Source: Thiothrix sp.
GTDB lineage: Bacteria; Pseudomonadota; Gammaproteobacteria; Thiotrichales; Thiotrichaceae
DNA: 35,752 bases
Direction of reading: 5' to 3'
NCBI GenBank assembly: GCA_020442915.1
Contig: JAGRJD010000002.1
Coordinates: 1 to 35,752 of the forward strand
The notes under the pieces are model-generated. The model saw only the letters and a list, made by a program, of their open reading frames with translations. It ran no database searches and had not been told where the DNA came from. The position numbers were made by a program, and so were the translations under genes. Shown piece after piece: positions 1-10,115 of this stretch; within the stretch, counting starts at the first letter, position 1; every line of letters begins with the position of its first letter.

Positions 1-507
1 CGGGATGTGAGCATGTACAAGGCCTGGCCAAGGCAGCTGATTGTCCGGGTGGAAGAGCAGCACCCGGTGGCGTTCTGGGGGGATGATCAGCTGCTGAATC
101 AGTACGGCGAGGTTTTTCCGGGGACTCTGGTGGAGAAGCAGGGCATTTTTCCAACCATTTACAGTCCGAAAGCCAGTGGGCGTGAAATGGGCGAGCGCTA
201 TGTCAGGGTCATGAATGTCCTGAAGGGATTGGGGCTTGAGGTTGTCGAACTTACTGAGGATGACCGGGGCTCATGGCGGATGCGTTTTCGTCAGGGGCCG
301 GATGTGATTATTGGACGCAAGGAGCAGGACAGGCGTATCGAGCGTTTCAAGGTGGGATTCATGCAGGAGCTGAAAAGCCGCTTTGCGGATATCCGCCGTA
401 TCGACCTGCGCTACACCAACGGTTTTGCCGTTGAGTGGGTAAAGGGGAAAAAGGTGGGGTATCTGGATGGATCGCTGATGCGGTTGCCACAAAGCCTAAG
501 GAGCTAG
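1..507 (+). CDS. ftsQ: Cell division protein FtsQ, C-terminal part (5' end outside the window)
   Basis: The frame is open from base 1 with no stop, so the gene begins upstream; the GTG at 7 is an internal Val codon, not the start. What remains is about 168 residues of the periplasmic part. The stretch WPRQLIVRVEEQHPVAFWGD followed by a GEVFP turn is characteristic of the FtsQ beta domain that follows the POTRA domain. FtsQ is a bitopic inner-membrane protein that links FtsB/FtsL to the early divisome. The missing portion should hold the cytoplasmic tail, the membrane segment and the POTRA domain. The stop at 505-507 lies 6 bases before the ftsA ATG, so the two are co-transcribed. The identification rests on this motif and on the ftsQ-ftsA-ftsZ order. 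Confidence 0.93.
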   Translation, partial: RDVSMYKAWPRQLIVRVEEQHPVAFWGDDQLLNQYGEVFPGTLVEKQGIFPTIYSPKASGREMGERYVRVMNVLKGLGLEVVELTEDDRGSWRMRFRQGPDVIIGRKEQDRRIERFKVGFMQELKSRFADIRRIDLRYTNGFAVEWVKGKKVGYLDGSLMRLPQSLRS

Positions 508-513
508 TTGCTT

Positions 514-1752
514 ATGTCAAAGAAAATCGGACGGGATGCGATTGTCGCCCTCGATATCGGTACCTCCAAGGTGGTGGCACTGGTCGGTGAGGTGACAGAG
601 GATGGTCGTCTGGAGGTGACCGGAATCGGTTCGTATCCGTCGCGTGGTCTGAAAAAGGGTGTGGTGGTCAATATTGAATCCACCATCCAGTCGATCCAGC
701 GCGCAGTGGAGGAGGCGGAGCTGATGTCCGGTATGCAGATCAGCTCTGTCTACGTGGGCATCGCAGGTAGCCATATCCGCAGCCTCAACTCCCATGGCAT
801 CGTGGCCATCAAGGATAAGGAAGTGACGCCGTTCGATGTGGATCGGGTCATGGATGCGGCGCGTGCAGTCGCCATTCCGGCCGACCAGCGCATTCTGCAT
901 GTACTGCCGCAGGAATACGTGATTGACCAGCAGGAGGGTATCCGTGAGCCGGTGGGCATGTCCGGCGTGCGCCTGGAGGCGCGGGTGCATCTGGTCAGTG
1001 CTGCCCACAGTGCGGTGCAGAATATCGTCAAATGCGTGGAGCGTTGTGGCCTGCATGTCGAAGATGTGATTCTGGAACAGGTGGCTTCCAGTTATGCCTG
1101 TCTGGAAGAGGACGAAAAAGACCTGGGTGTCTGTCTGGTTGACATTGGCGGGGGCACCAGTGACATTGCCGTCTTCCTGAACGGCTCCATTTATCACACC
1201 GCAGTGATCCCGATTGCCGGGGATCAGGTAACCAATGATATTGCTGTTGCCGTGCGGACGCCGACCCAGCATGCAGAGGCTATCAAGGTGCGTCATGGCT
1301 GTGCCCTGCGCCAGCTGCTGGAGGTCGAGGAGTTTGTGGAGGTGCCGGGTGTCGGGGAGCGTGAGGCGCGCAGCCTGTCGACCCAGACCCTGGCATCGGT
1401 GATTGAGCCGCGTTATGAAGAGCTGTTCTCGCTGGTTTTGCAGGAACTGCGTCGTAGCGGCTATGAGGAACGCATCGGTGCAGGAATCGTCCTGACGGGT
1501 GGCTCCGCAAAGATGGGAGGTGTTGTCGAGTTGGCAGAAGAGGTTTTCCACATGCCGGTCCGGATCGGCATGCCGCGCGATATTGGTGGTCTGCGCGGTG
1601 AAGTCGAAAACCCGATCCACTCAACCGGTGTTGGCTTACTGCTCTATGGCATTGCCCAGCAGGCCTACGGTAACAGAGAGAAGTTCAGTACCCCCGTAAA
1701 TGCAGACGGGTGGCTGGACAAGTTGAGAAACTGGTTTAACGGAAACTTTTAA
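514..1752 (+). CDS. ftsA: Cell division protein FtsA, actin-like membrane anchor of FtsZ
   Basis: This 412-residue protein has the family's usual length. It opens with the phosphate-1 loop of the actin/Hsp70 ATPase fold (ALDIGTSKV). It has the phosphate-2 loop [14 protein letters not shown] near residue 205 and the adenosine motif [11 protein letters not shown] near 328. The last residues ([12 protein letters not shown]) form the amphipathic helix that binds the inner membrane. FtsA tethers FtsZ filaments and recruits later division proteins. I chose the ATG at 514 over an in-frame TTG at 508 because AAGGAG at 498-503 is 10 bases from the ATG but only 4 from the TTG. It sits between ftsQ and ftsZ, with 16 bases to the chosen ftsZ start. 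Confidence 0.97.
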   Translation: MSKKIGRDAIVALDIGTSKVVALVGEVTEDGRLEVTGIGSYPSRGLKKGVVVNIESTIQSIQRAVEEAELMSGMQISSVYVGIAGSHIRSLNSHGIVAIKDKEVTPFDVDRVMDAARAVAIPADQRILHVLPQEYVIDQQEGIREPVGMSGVRLEARVHLVSAAHSAVQNIVKCVERCGLHVEDVILEQVASSYACLEEDEKDLGVCLVDIGGGTSDIAVFLNGSIYHTAVIPIAGDQVTNDIAVAVRTPTQHAEAIKVRHGCALRQLLEVEEFVEVPGVGEREARSLSTQTLASVIEPRYEELFSLVLQELRRSGYEERIGAGIVLTGGSAKMGGVVELAEEVFHMPVRIGMPRDIGGLRGEVENPIHSTGVGLLLYGIAQQAYGNREKFSTPVNADGWLDKLRNWFNGNF

Positions 1753-1768
1753 CGAATGGAGAATGGGC

Positions 1769-2926
1769 ATGTTTGAATTAATGGATAGTGTGGACAATGG
1801 CGCCATTATCAAGGTGGTTGGTGTTGGCGGCGGTGGCGGTAATGCCGTGCAGAACATGCTGGAGTCCGGCATTGAGGGTGTGGATTACATCTGTGCCAAT
1901 ACCGATGCCCAGGCCCTGCAGGGCAGTGGCATCAAGCACCTGCTGCAGCTGGGCAGTCATCTGACCAAGGGACTGGGTGCCGGTGCCAACCCCGAAATCG
2001 GGCGTGAGGCAGCATTGGAAGACCGTGAGCGCATCAAGGAACTGATCAGCGGTTCTGACATGTTGTTCATCACCGCCGGCATGGGAGGTGGGACCGGTAC
2101 CGGTGCCGCACCGGTGGTTGCGGAAATTGCCCGTGATCTGGGCATTCTCACTGTGGCAGTGGTGACCAAGCCGTTCCCGTTCGAAGGCCCCAAGCGCATG
2201 CGGGCCGCAGACATGGGCATTGAGGAGCTGGGACGGCATGTGGACTCCCTGATCACCATTCCCAACCAGAAGCTGCTGACTTCACTGGGCAAGAATGTAT
2301 CCCTGCTGGAGGCTTTCAAGGCTGCCAACAATGTGCTGCTGAATGCGGTTCAGGGGATTGCCGAACTGATCACCCGTCCGGGCCTGATCAACGTCGACTT
2401 TGCCGATGTACGCACCGTCATGTCGGGCATGGGCATGTCCATGATGGGTATGGGACGTGCACAGGGTGACGAGCGTGCATCCAAAGCCGCCCAGGCTGCC
2501 ATTTCCAGCCCGCTGCTGGAAGACATCAAGCTGGATGGCGCCAAGGGAATCCTGGTCAATATCACTGCCGGTCTGGACATGGGTATCCATGAGTTCGAGG
2601 AGGTCGGGGAGGTGATTCGTGCCTTTGCATCGGATGATGCCACGGTGGTGGTCGGTACGGTTATTGACCCCGAAATGCGGGATGAAATCAGGGTGACACT
2701 GGTTGCCACCGGTCTGGAGGATTCTGCTCAGGCCACCAAAGGGAGCCCTCAGCAGGCTGCTGTACGCCAGAAGCCTGCGCTGCGTCCGGTTATTATTGAG
2801 GAAAATCCAGTCAAAGTGGCTGCGAATGACCGGCGCGCAACATCAGGGCGTGGCGTGTATGAGCAAAAGGCCCGTTATGAGTCGGTGCTTGATATTCCTG
2901 CCTTTTTACGCAATCAGGCAGACTAG
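1769..2926 (+). CDS. ftsZ: Cell division GTPase FtsZ
   Basis: FtsZ is the tubulin-like GTPase that polymerises into the Z ring. The 385-residue product has the glycine-rich nucleotide loop [10 protein letters not shown] near the N-terminus, the tubulin signature GGGTGTG at about 106-112 and the T7 synergy loop NVDFADV near 206, which supplies the catalytic Asp to the next subunit. A variable linker follows. The conserved C-terminal peptide ([12 protein letters not shown]) binds FtsA and ZipA. An ATG at 1763 is in frame, but the TGGAGA at 1757-1762 is properly spaced only for the ATG at 1769, which gives MFELMDS as in other gammaproteobacteria. An inverted repeat follows the gene. Confidence 0.98.
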   Translation: MFELMDSVDNGAIIKVVGVGGGGGNAVQNMLESGIEGVDYICANTDAQALQGSGIKHLLQLGSHLTKGLGAGANPEIGREAALEDRERIKELISGSDMLFITAGMGGGTGTGAAPVVAEIARDLGILTVAVVTKPFPFEGPKRMRAADMGIEELGRHVDSLITIPNQKLLTSLGKNVSLLEAFKAANNVLLNAVQGIAELITRPGLINVDFADVRTVMSGMGMSMMGMGRAQGDERASKAAQAAISSPLLEDIKLDGAKGILVNITAGLDMGIHEFEEVGEVIRAFASDDATVVVGTVIDPEMRDEIRVTLVATGLEDSAQATKGSPQQAAVRQKPALRPVIIEENPVKVAANDRRATSGRGVYEQKARYESVLDIPAFLRNQAD

Positions 2927-2946
2927 GAACGGTTGATGACATGCCC

Positions 2947-2980
2947 GAAACTGGCCTGGAAAACCAGACAGGCCAGTTTC
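2947..2980 (+). terminator. Hairpin after ftsZ
   Basis: A perfect 12-bp inverted repeat (GAAACTGGCCTG and its complement) flanks a 10-base loop 20 bases after the ftsZ stop. No run of T follows, so it may only attenuate or protect the 3' end rather than act as a strong intrinsic terminator. lpxC then has a 5' leader of about 100 bases with TAGAAT boxes at 3008 and 3032, but I see no good -35 partner for either. Confidence 0.5.
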
Positions 2981-3089
2981 ATTAAGTTCAGGGTTATGCT
3001 GAAACGGTAGAATATATCCGTGTTTATGGGGTAGAATCCGCTGCGTTTAGTGTTTGTCAGGAAATAATCAGAACAATCAGGGGCATGCA

Positions 3090-4007
3090 GTGTTAAAGCA
3101 ACGTACAGTCAAGCAGGCCGTCACTTCGGTGGGCATTGGCCTGCACTCGGGCAGGAAAGTCACCATGACCCTGCGTCCGGCACCTGCCAATACCGGTATC
3201 GTTTTCCGGCGTCTGGATCTGGAGGGTCTGCCGCAACTGAACCTCCATCCTGAGCTGGTAGGGGATACCCTGTTATGTACGGCACTGGTGGAAAAAAATG
3301 TCAGGGTGGCAACGGTTGAGCACCTGTTGTCCGCGCTGGCCGGTCTGGGTATTGATAACCTTTATGTGGACCTTGACGCACCTGAAGTGCCGATCATGGA
3401 TGGCAGTGCTGCGCCTTTTCTATACCTGCTGCTGTCTGCCGGTATTGAGGAGCAGCGTGCCAGCAAGCGTTTCATTCGCATCAAGAAGGAAATCAGGGTC
3501 GAAAAAAATGGCAGCTGGGCTGCCCTGACTCCGTTTCAGGGATTCAAGGCGACCTTTGACATTCACTTCAATCACCCAGCCGTGGAGGCTACCGGTCAGT
3601 CGCTGGAGATTGATTTTTCGTCTCGAGCCTATGCCCGCGAGGTATCCAGGGCCAGAACCTTCGGTTTTATGCGTGACATTGAGCAATTGCGTTCACGCAA
3701 TCTCGGGTTGGGCGGCAGTCTTGAAAATGCCATTGTGCTGGACGACTTTCGCGTCCTGAATCCGGAAGGCCTGCGCTACCAGGATGAGTTTGTCCGTCAC
3801 AAGGTGCTGGATGCCATTGGTGACCTGTATACCCTTGGGCATGGCATCATCGGGGCCTTTCACGGTTACAAGGCCGGTCACGCCATCAATAACCTGCTGG
3901 TACGGGAATTACTCGTACACCAGGATGCCTGGGACATTGTGCCTCTCAGTCAGCAGGAGCAGACACGCGCCATCTTTTCCGACCGCTACGTCTTGGCCGG
4001 GGTTTGA
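3090..4007 (+). CDS. lpxC: UDP-3-O-acyl-N-acetylglucosamine deacetylase LpxC
   Basis: LpxC is a cytosolic zinc enzyme that removes acetate from UDP-3-O-acyl-GlcNAc, the committed step of lipid A synthesis. The zinc ligands are visible as H78 (in [12 protein letters not shown]), H237 and D241 (in [10 protein letters not shown]); the catalytic His is H264 in GHAINN. I chose the GTG at 3090 over a TTG at 3054. It gives MLKQRTVKQ, which matches the usual MIKQRT start, has AGGGG just upstream, and yields 305 residues, the E. coli length. The gene ends inside the 3' end of the convergent dciA gene (22-bp overlap). In E. coli LpxC abundance is set by FtsH proteolysis; nothing in the DNA here bears on that. 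Confidence 0.97.
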   Translation: MLKQRTVKQAVTSVGIGLHSGRKVTMTLRPAPANTGIVFRRLDLEGLPQLNLHPELVGDTLLCTALVEKNVRVATVEHLLSALAGLGIDNLYVDLDAPEVPIMDGSAAPFLYLLLSAGIEEQRASKRFIRIKKEIRVEKNGSWAALTPFQGFKATFDIHFNHPAVEATGQSLEIDFSSRAYAREVSRARTFGFMRDIEQLRSRNLGLGGSLENAIVLDDFRVLNPEGLRYQDEFVRHKVLDAIGDLYTLGHGIIGAFHGYKAGHAINNLLVRELLVHQDAWDIVPLSQQEQTRAIFSDRYVLAGV

Positions 4008-4417
4008 GTAACACGGCCGTTTGCTGCCAGTTGTACTAGGGCTGCCGATAACTCCGGATCTTCAACACTTGCGGCTATACTGCAAATAATGCCGGCTGTC
4101 TGCGGACTGAGGTTCTGTTTGGTCGATTTTCGCTCATTGCTTGCAACCGGCAGGCTCATGACCTTAATATCCAGCGCAACCAGTTTAAGGTCGTGTTGAC
4201 GATTGACCTGTTTCAGCAGTGTTTTTTGTAGAAGACGTGCTTGGGTTGCCAGGTGTGGGTCGTCAGTCAGCAGCACGAGGCGGTTGCTGTTGAGCAGGGG
4301 CCAGATTTTTCCTTCCAGGGGCAGGCCCACGAGTGTTTCAATGCTGGCAGTCAACCTGTTCATTTGTTCCAGCTTTTGCCCGATGGCGGCTTGCAGGTAC
4401 TGATCTGGTTTTTTCAC
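3986..4417 (-). CDS. dciA: DUF721 (DciA-type) protein, probable replicative helicase loader/regulator
   Basis: The 143-residue product matches the DUF721 layout: a helical N-terminus, the segment [20 protein letters not shown] resembling the KH-like core, and a divergent low-complexity C-terminus. DUF721/DciA proteins interact with the DnaB helicase in bacteria that lack DnaC. A DUF721 gene between lpxC and an M23 peptidase/secA pair is common in gammaproteobacteria, and this supports the call. I chose the GTG at 4417 because GGAGG lies 6 bases upstream on the minus strand. A further in-frame ATG at 4474 would add 19 residues but has no such site. The gene is convergent with lpxC and overlaps its stop. 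Confidence 0.75.
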   Translation of the reverse strand: MKKPDQYLQAAIGQKLEQMNRLTASIETLVGLPLEGKIWPLLNSNRLVLLTDDPHLATQARLLQKTLLKQVNRQHDLKLVALDIKVMSLPVASNERKSTKQNLSPQTAGIICSIAASVEDPELSAALVQLAANGRVTQTPAKT

Positions 4418-4521
4418 TGCAGGCCTCCGTAACTGGCTCCGGCTGATGATGGCCGTGAAGTGGGTTAATAACAATACAGGGAGTGGAACGGTTTTACCAA
4501 GGGCTAAGGGATTAGTTTGTT

Positions 4522-5478
4522 ATGAAAATCATCTGTATTAGCCATGGTGGAGCCCGTCGCTCAGCTTTTGACCTGAATCCGGTGACACATCTGGTGTTTC
4601 CCGCCGTGCTGGTCACGCTGCTGATCATCGCCCTGTCAGTCAACCAGATGCTGGGACTGTTCCGGTTGGCCGATACCCCGCAGCCGGTTGACCTGGGTGA
4701 AGATCAGGCCAGTCTGGTAATGGAAACCCTGCGCGACCAGGTGCTGGTTTTGAGTGAAGTCAGGCGGCAGGTATCCAGTTACACCGTGGACGTGGATACC
4801 CTGGCCCTGCGTCTGGGGGCCATGGAGGCGGAAATGGCACGTATCAATGCCATCGCCAGCCGGGTCATCCGGCGTGCCAAACTGGACCCGGACGAGTTTC
4901 AGCTGGATCAGAAGCCTCCCCAGGGGGGCGTCGAAGAGTGGCAGCCCGTATCGCTGTCCCAGCTGAGCAGTCAGGAATTGCTGGCTGCTTTCGGTGATGC
5001 CGAGCAGCAGCTGGATCGCCAGCGCAGCATGCTGGAAGGGTTGTCCCAGGTGCTAGAAGGTTTTGCACTGGAGGCGGAAGTACAGCCTAACTTCCGCCCG
5101 GTGGATAAAGGCTATGTCTCTTCTCGTTTCGGTATCCGCATTGATCCCTTCAATGGCCGTCAGCGGGCACACAAGGGGATTGATTTCGCCGGCCCCAGAG
5201 GTACATCCATCCATGCCGTCGCGGGTGGCGTGGTATCCTTTGCCGGTGTCAGGGGGGGGTACGGCACGACAGTCGAGATTGATCACGGTGGTGGGCTGGT
5301 CAGTCGCTATGCACACCTGAATGAGGCACTGGTCAAGCCGGGTGCGGTGGTCAATAAAGCTGAGCGGATTGCCCTGCTGGGCAGTAGCGGGCGCTCCACC
5401 GGTCCGCACCTGCACCTTGAAATCATGCAGGATGGCAAGGCGGTGGATCCCGCACTATACCTTGGCTCTGTTGAATGA
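4522..5478 (+). CDS. Membrane-anchored M23 family metallopeptidase
   Basis: The 318-residue protein has a short cytoplasmic N-terminus, one membrane segment at about 24-45, a helical periplasmic stretch with coiled-coil character (about 60-185) and a C-terminal LytM/M23 domain. The zinc and catalytic residues are intact: H217 and D221 in HKGIDFAGP, then H296 and H298 in HLHLE. M23 enzymes of this kind cut peptidoglycan cross-links, usually D-Ala-mDAP or Gly-containing bonds. Because all ligands are present it should be active, unlike EnvC/NlpD-type activators. It lies divergent from dciA (104 bases) and upstream of secA, where E. coli carries secM. Confidence 0.9.
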   Translation: MKIICISHGGARRSAFDLNPVTHLVFPAVLVTLLIIALSVNQMLGLFRLADTPQPVDLGEDQASLVMETLRDQVLVLSEVRRQVSSYTVDVDTLALRLGAMEAEMARINAIASRVIRRAKLDPDEFQLDQKPPQGGVEEWQPVSLSQLSSQELLAAFGDAEQQLDRQRSMLEGLSQVLEGFALEAEVQPNFRPVDKGYVSSRFGIRIDPFNGRQRAHKGIDFAGPRGTSIHAVAGGVVSFAGVRGGYGTTVEIDHGGGLVSRYAHLNEALVKPGAVVNKAERIALLGSSGRSTGPHLHLEIMQDGKAVDPALYLGSVE

Positions 5479-5705
5479 TTAACCCTATGGCCAGTTATCC
5501 GGTATATACTCTGGGGCGCGGATGTCTGGAGCCGGGATAATGATGGGTTTGCAGCGAGCGTCTTGTTTTTTGCCCGGATGCCCCGAAATTGATGCTTGAC
5601 GGTTTTGTGTCACAGGTCCCCGTTTCTGCCTTTACAGGCCCAAGGCGTGGGGGAGCGGGTTGTCGGACAACGCGGACAGGATGAATTTAGGAGTATTAAA
5701 AACGT

Positions 5706-8438
5706 ATGCTGGGTTCAGTTGCCAGAAGAATTTTCGGGAGCCGGAATGACCGTCTGGTCAAGGCGTATTACAAGATTGTCAAGACCATCGGTGTACTGGA
5801 GGATGAGTTTTCAACGCTGTCTGACGAGCAGCTCAAGGCCAAGACCAGCGAATTTCGTGAACGTCTGAAAAATGGCTCCACGCTGGATGACCTGCTGCCG
5901 GAGGCTTTTGCCACCGTGCGTGAGGCCAGCAAGCGTGTGCTGGGCATGCGTCATTACGATGTCCAGATGATCGGCGGCATGGTATTGCACAACGGCAAGA
6001 TTGCCGAGATGCGTACCGGTGAGGGCAAAACCCTGGTGGCAACCCTGCCGGTCTACCTCAATGCGCTGGCCGGCAAGGGCGTGCATGTCGTAACCGTGAA
6101 TGACTATCTGGCCCAGCGTGATGCGGCCTGGATGGCAAAGCTGTATGGTTTTCTGGGCATGAACACCGGTGTCATCATCAATGGCCTGTCCCAGGAGCAG
6201 CGTCGTGAGGCTTATGCCGCCGACATTACCTATGGAACCAATAACGAATTCGGCTTTGACTACCTGCGCGACAATATGGCGTTTGCGCTGGAAGAGCGGG
6301 TGCAGCGCCGTTTGAATTATGCGGTGGTGGATGAAGTGGATTCAATCCTGATTGATGAAGCCCGTACCCCGCTGATCATCTCTGGTCCGAGTCAGGATGC
6401 CTCTGATCTGTACAAGGCCATTAATGGTCTGGTGCCCGGTCTGGAACGCCAGCAGGAGGAGGATGGGCCGGGTGATTTTTCCGTGGATGAAAAAAGTCGT
6501 CAGGTCTACCTCACCGAAGCCGGGCAGGAGCGCGCCGAGCAGCTGTTGCAGGAGGCGGATGTGCTGCCGCCGGATCAGGGACTGTATGACTCTGCCAGTA
6601 TTGCCGTTCTGCATCACCTGAATGCGGGGTTGCGGGCCCATGCACTGTTCCAGAAGAATGTGGATTACATCGTGCGTGATGACAAGGTGGTCATTGTCGA
6701 TGAGTTCACGGGGCGCACCATGCCGGGGCGACGCTGGTCGGATGGCCTGCATCAGGCCATTGAGGCCAAGGAGAATGTCGATATCCAGGCAGAAAACCAG
6801 ACCCTGGCATCCATTACGTTCCAGAACTATTTCCGCCTGTACGGGAAGCTGTCCGGCATGACGGGCACGGCAGATACGGAAGCTTTTGAACTGCAGCAGA
6901 TTTATGGGCTTGAAGTGGTCGTGATTCCGACCCACAAGCCGATGGTCCGTGATGATCGCAATGACCAGATTTACCTGACAGCCAATGAAAAGTACGATGC
7001 CATCCTGACCGATATCCGGCAGGAAGTGGAAGCTGGTCGGCCTGTGCTGGTGGGAACGGCTTCAATCGAGGCGTCCGAGCTGGTGTCGGACAAGCTCAGA
7101 GGCATGCGGGTTCCGCATGAAGTACTGAATGCCAAGCAGCACGAGCGCGAGGCTCACATTATCGCCAATGCCGGGCGTCCGGGCGCTGTGACCATCGCGA
7201 CCAACATGGCCGGGCGTGGTACCGACATCGTATTGGGTGGCAGCCTGGAGGAAGAGCTGGCCCAGCTGGATACGGAAAAGGCTGCTGATCCGGAGGCACA
7301 GAAAAAAATCCGCAGTTTGTGGCAGAAGCGTCACGATAATGTGGTCAAGGCGGGCGGCCTGCACATTATCGGCACCGAGCGCCATGAGTCACGCCGGATT
7401 GATAACCAGCTGCGAGGACGCTCCGGGCGTCAGGGGGATCCGGGGTCTTCGCGTTTCTATCTGTCGCTGGAAGATAATCTGATGCGCATTTTTGCCTCAG
7501 ACCGGGTCAAGAGCATGATGCAGCGTCTGGGGATGGAGCAGGGGCAGGCCATTGAGGCCGGTCTGGTGTCCAAGTCGATCGAGAATGCCCAGCGCAAGGT
7601 CGAGGCACACAACTATGACATCCGCAAGCACCTACTGGAATATGACGATGTGGCCAATGATCAGCGCAAGGTGATTTACGAGCAGCGTACTGAACTGCTG
7701 GAAGCAGAGGATATCAAGGATACCATTGACTCCATTCGCCATGACGTGGTTGATGGCCTGATCACTCAGTTTATTCCGCCGGACAGCGTGGACGAGCAGT
7801 GGGATATCAAGGGGCTGGAGCAGCAGCTGCAGGCACATTTTGATCTGGCCCTGCCGGTACAGCAATGGCTGGATGAGGACAAGCGGCTTTACGAGGAGAC
7901 CCTGCGTGAGCGCATCCAGGAGCAGGCACGCCTGCATCTGGAGCACAAGGAAGAGCTTATTGGCGCTCAGGGCATGCGTCGTCTTGAGCGTGATGTGATG
8001 CTGCATGTGCTGGACTCGCACTGGAAGGAACATCTGGCGGCGATGGATTACCTGCGTCAGAGTGTGGGGCTGCGTGGTTATGCCCAGAAAAATCCCAAGC
8101 AGGAATACAAGCGTGAAGCGTTCGAGATGTTTGAGGAGTTGCTGGAGCGGGTCAAGGATGAAGTGATCGGCTTTCTGATGCGGATCCAGATCAGCGGGGT
8201 TCCGGAGGCCGCTGCCGTCCCTGAGGCGCAGACCAGCGCAGCCGTTGCCGGAGCCATGCAGTTTTCCCATCCGGATGCCGGTAGTGTTTTTGATGATGAG
8301 GACGTTGTGGATGCCGTTCTACCGGAGCAGGACAGTCCGGAAACCTATCGCCGGGATGGTGACAAGGTGGGACGCAATGATCCCTGCCCGTGTGGCTCGG
8401 GGAAAAAGTACAAACAGTGTCATGGCAGGTTGAGTTGA
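5706..8438 (+). CDS. secA: Preprotein translocase ATPase SecA
   Basis: SecA is the motor that pushes unfolded preproteins through SecYEG. At 910 residues it is close to the E. coli length (901). Visible are Walker A MRTGEGKT at 102-109, Walker B in [13 protein letters not shown] near 207-219, the motif [13 protein letters not shown] near 500, the [13 protein letters not shown] arginine-finger region, and a C-terminal zinc-binding tail with C894, C896, C905 and H906 that binds SecB and phospholipid. AGGAGT about 9 bases before the ATG supports the start. The long 5' leader (5479-5705) has no secM homologue that I can recognise. argJ starts 5 bases after the stop. Confidence 0.98.
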   Translation: MLGSVARRIFGSRNDRLVKAYYKIVKTIGVLEDEFSTLSDEQLKAKTSEFRERLKNGSTLDDLLPEAFATVREASKRVLGMRHYDVQMIGGMVLHNGKIAEMRTGEGKTLVATLPVYLNALAGKGVHVVTVNDYLAQRDAAWMAKLYGFLGMNTGVIINGLSQEQRREAYAADITYGTNNEFGFDYLRDNMAFALEERVQRRLNYAVVDEVDSILIDEARTPLIISGPSQDASDLYKAINGLVPGLERQQEEDGPGDFSVDEKSRQVYLTEAGQERAEQLLQEADVLPPDQGLYDSASIAVLHHLNAGLRAHALFQKNVDYIVRDDKVVIVDEFTGRTMPGRRWSDGLHQAIEAKENVDIQAENQTLASITFQNYFRLYGKLSGMTGTADTEAFELQQIYGLEVVVIPTHKPMVRDDRNDQIYLTANEKYDAILTDIRQEVEAGRPVLVGTASIEASELVSDKLRGMRVPHEVLNAKQHEREAHIIANAGRPGAVTIATNMAGRGTDIVLGGSLEEELAQLDTEKAADPEAQKKIRSLWQKRHDNVVKAGGLHIIGTERHESRRIDNQLRGRSGRQGDPGSSRFYLSLEDNLMRIFASDRVKSMMQRLGMEQGQAIEAGLVSKSIENAQRKVEAHNYDIRKHLLEYDDVANDQRKVIYEQRTELLEAEDIKDTIDSIRHDVVDGLITQFIPPDSVDEQWDIKGLEQQLQAHFDLALPVQQWLDEDKRLYEETLRERIQEQARLHLEHKEELIGAQGMRRLERDVMLHVLDSHWKEHLAAMDYLRQSVGLRGYAQKNPKQEYKREAFEMFEELLERVKDEVIGFLMRIQISGVPEAAAVPEAQTSAAVAGAMQFSHPDAGSVFDDEDVVDAVLPEQDSPETYRRDGDKVGRNDPCPCGSGKKYKQCHGRLS

Positions 8439-8443
8439 AGTAA

Positions 8444-9652
8444 ATGGCCGTTAATCTGGAACAGCCTGGCGTTTTGCTGCCAGTAGCCGGTGTGCGTCTG
8501 TCTGCCGTCAATGCAGGCATTCGGTATAAAGGACGCAATGATATGGTGCTGGTGGAGCTGGCCGAGGACAGCCAGTGTGCCGGTGTTTTTACCCGCAACC
8601 GCTTTTGTGCCGCTCCGGTACAGGTGGCGCGTGAGCATCTGGCGTTGGGGAAGGTGCGTTACTGGCTTGTCAATGCCGGGAATGCCAATGCGGGCACGGG
8701 TGAGCCGGGTCTGCAGGCCGCACGCCAGAGCTGTGCCGGGCTGGCAGCGCTGGCCGGGTGTGAAGCCGGTGCCGTATTACCGTTTTCGACCGGTGTGATC
8801 GGGGTGCAGCTGCCGGTTGAGAAGCTGCATACGGCTTTTCCATCCGCGTTGGCGGCACTGGGCAGTGATCACTGGCTTGAGGCGGCGAAGGGAATCATGA
8901 CCACCGATACCCTGCCCAAGGCCATCAGCCGACAGGTGCAGTTGCCGGGTGGGACCGTGACCCTGACCGGGATTGCCAAGGGTTCGGGCATGATCCATCC
9001 AGACATGGCCACCATGCTGGCCTTTGTGGCGACGGATGCGCAGGTGGAGCAGCCGGTATTACAGCAGTTGTTGTCCGGGGTCACTGACGAAACGTTTAAT
9101 GCCATTACCGTGGATGGTGATACTTCCACCAATGATTCACTGGTTCTGGCGGCTACCGGTGCCTCCGGGGTTGTGATCGGGGCCGCAGAGCTGGGCATAT
9201 TTCGTGAGGCCCTGCGTGGCGTTTGTGCCTTTCTGGCGCAGGCGATCATACGGGATGGTGAAGGGGCCACCAAATTCATCAGCATTCATGTGCACGAAGC
9301 GCGTGATGAGGCTGAAGCCCGCAAGGTCGGGCAGACAGTGGCTTTGTCACCCCTGGTCAAGACCGCCATGTTTGCCAGCGACCCGAACTGGGGCCGGATT
9401 CTGGCGGCCATCGGGCGCAGTCCGGTGGATGACCTGGATGTGGCACGCATTGCCATCCGGCTCGGAGATACACTGCTGATTGAGGGGGGTGAGCCGGCTG
9501 CCAGCTACCGGGAGGCGCTCGGGCAGCAGGAAATGAAAAAGGCAGAGATTGATGTGCATGTCCGCCTGGGACGGGGAGAAGCCAGCGCCACGATCTGGAC
9601 CTGTGACTTCTCTTACGAATACGTGCGCATCAATGCCGAATACCGCAGCTGA
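8444..9652 (+). CDS. argJ: Bifunctional glutamate N-acetyltransferase / ornithine acetyltransferase ArgJ
   Basis: ArgJ recycles the acetyl group from N-acetylornithine to glutamate in arginine synthesis, and the bifunctional form can also use acetyl-CoA. The 402-residue precursor cleaves itself between A189 and T190 in the MAT-MLAF sequence, making alpha and beta chains with Thr190 as nucleophile. This site and the preceding KGSGMIHPDM are present, as are NAGNANAGTG (78-86) and the C-terminal CDFSYEYVRINAEYRS. It starts 5 bases after secA and its last 20 bases overlap the nudix gene, so the three are probably one transcript. Whether it is mono- or bifunctional cannot be read from the sequence. 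Confidence 0.96.
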   Translation: MAVNLEQPGVLLPVAGVRLSAVNAGIRYKGRNDMVLVELAEDSQCAGVFTRNRFCAAPVQVAREHLALGKVRYWLVNAGNANAGTGEPGLQAARQSCAGLAALAGCEAGAVLPFSTGVIGVQLPVEKLHTAFPSALAALGSDHWLEAAKGIMTTDTLPKAISRQVQLPGGTVTLTGIAKGSGMIHPDMATMLAFVATDAQVEQPVLQQLLSGVTDETFNAITVDGDTSTNDSLVLAATGASGVVIGAAELGIFREALRGVCAFLAQAIIRDGEGATKFISIHVHEARDEAEARKVGQTVALSPLVKTAMFASDPNWGRILAAIGRSPVDDLDVARIAIRLGDTLLIEGGEPAASYREALGQQEMKKAEIDVHVRLGRGEASATIWTCDFSYEYVRINAEYRS

Positions 9653-10061
9653 TGAAGTCTGGTTGCACGTTGTAGCAGCCGTCATTCCCGACGCTTCCGG
9701 CCGGCACATCCTGCTGGCCAGACGCCCTTACAGCAAGCATCAGGGGGGCAAATGGGAATTCCCCGGCGGCAAGGTGGAAAACGGGGAAAGTCCGCAGCAG
9801 GCGCTGGTACGCGAGCTGAATGAGGAAATCGGTATTCGGGCTGACCCTGCCACCCTGCGGCCTTTTATCCGGATTCACCATCGTTACCCTGAAAAAAACG
9901 TCTTTCTGGATGTCTGGCAGGTCAAAGCCTTTACCGGGCAGCCACGGGGGCTGGAGGGGCAGGAGACCGGCTGGTTTGCAATCAGCAGTCTGTCCGGCCT
10001 GCCGTTTCCGGATGCCAATGCACCGATCATAGATGCTTTGCAGAAAGCCGCCCTGGACTGA
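9633..10061 (+). CDS. mutT: MutT-type nudix hydrolase (8-oxo-dGTP diphosphatase)
   Basis: The 142-residue product carries a complete nudix box: G, five residues, E, seven residues, then RELNEEIGI, within the segment starting FPGGKVENGE. The size, the N-terminal beta strand VAAVIPDASGRHILLARRP and the KHQGGKWEFPGG segment agree with MutT, which removes 8-oxo-dGTP and so prevents A:T to C:G changes. The ATG at 9633 lies inside the end of argJ (20-bp overlap) in another frame, which implies translational coupling; no strong ribosome binding site is visible. MutT in the secA neighbourhood is familiar in gammaproteobacteria (E. coli secA-mutT), which raises confidence. Confidence 0.92.
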   Translation: MPNTAADEVWLHVVAAVIPDASGRHILLARRPYSKHQGGKWEFPGGKVENGESPQQALVRELNEEIGIRADPATLRPFIRIHHRYPEKNVFLDVWQVKAFTGQPRGLEGQETGWFAISSLSGLPFPDANAPIIDALQKAALD

Positions 10062-10115
10062 TTTTTCCGGCTGGGCCGGTTGACCCAACAGCTATGGGGG
10101 CAAGCGTGTGAGCCG

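Noticed and set aside
517..1620. A 367-codon open frame antisense to ftsA
   Set aside because: FtsA on the plus strand is unambiguous. The antisense product is rich in His, Thr, Gln and Asp, as expected from reading GC-rich coding DNA backwards, and has no ribosome site or known motif.
10073..10085. GC-rich hairpin after the mutT gene
   Set aside because: The stem is only five base pairs and no T run follows on either strand.
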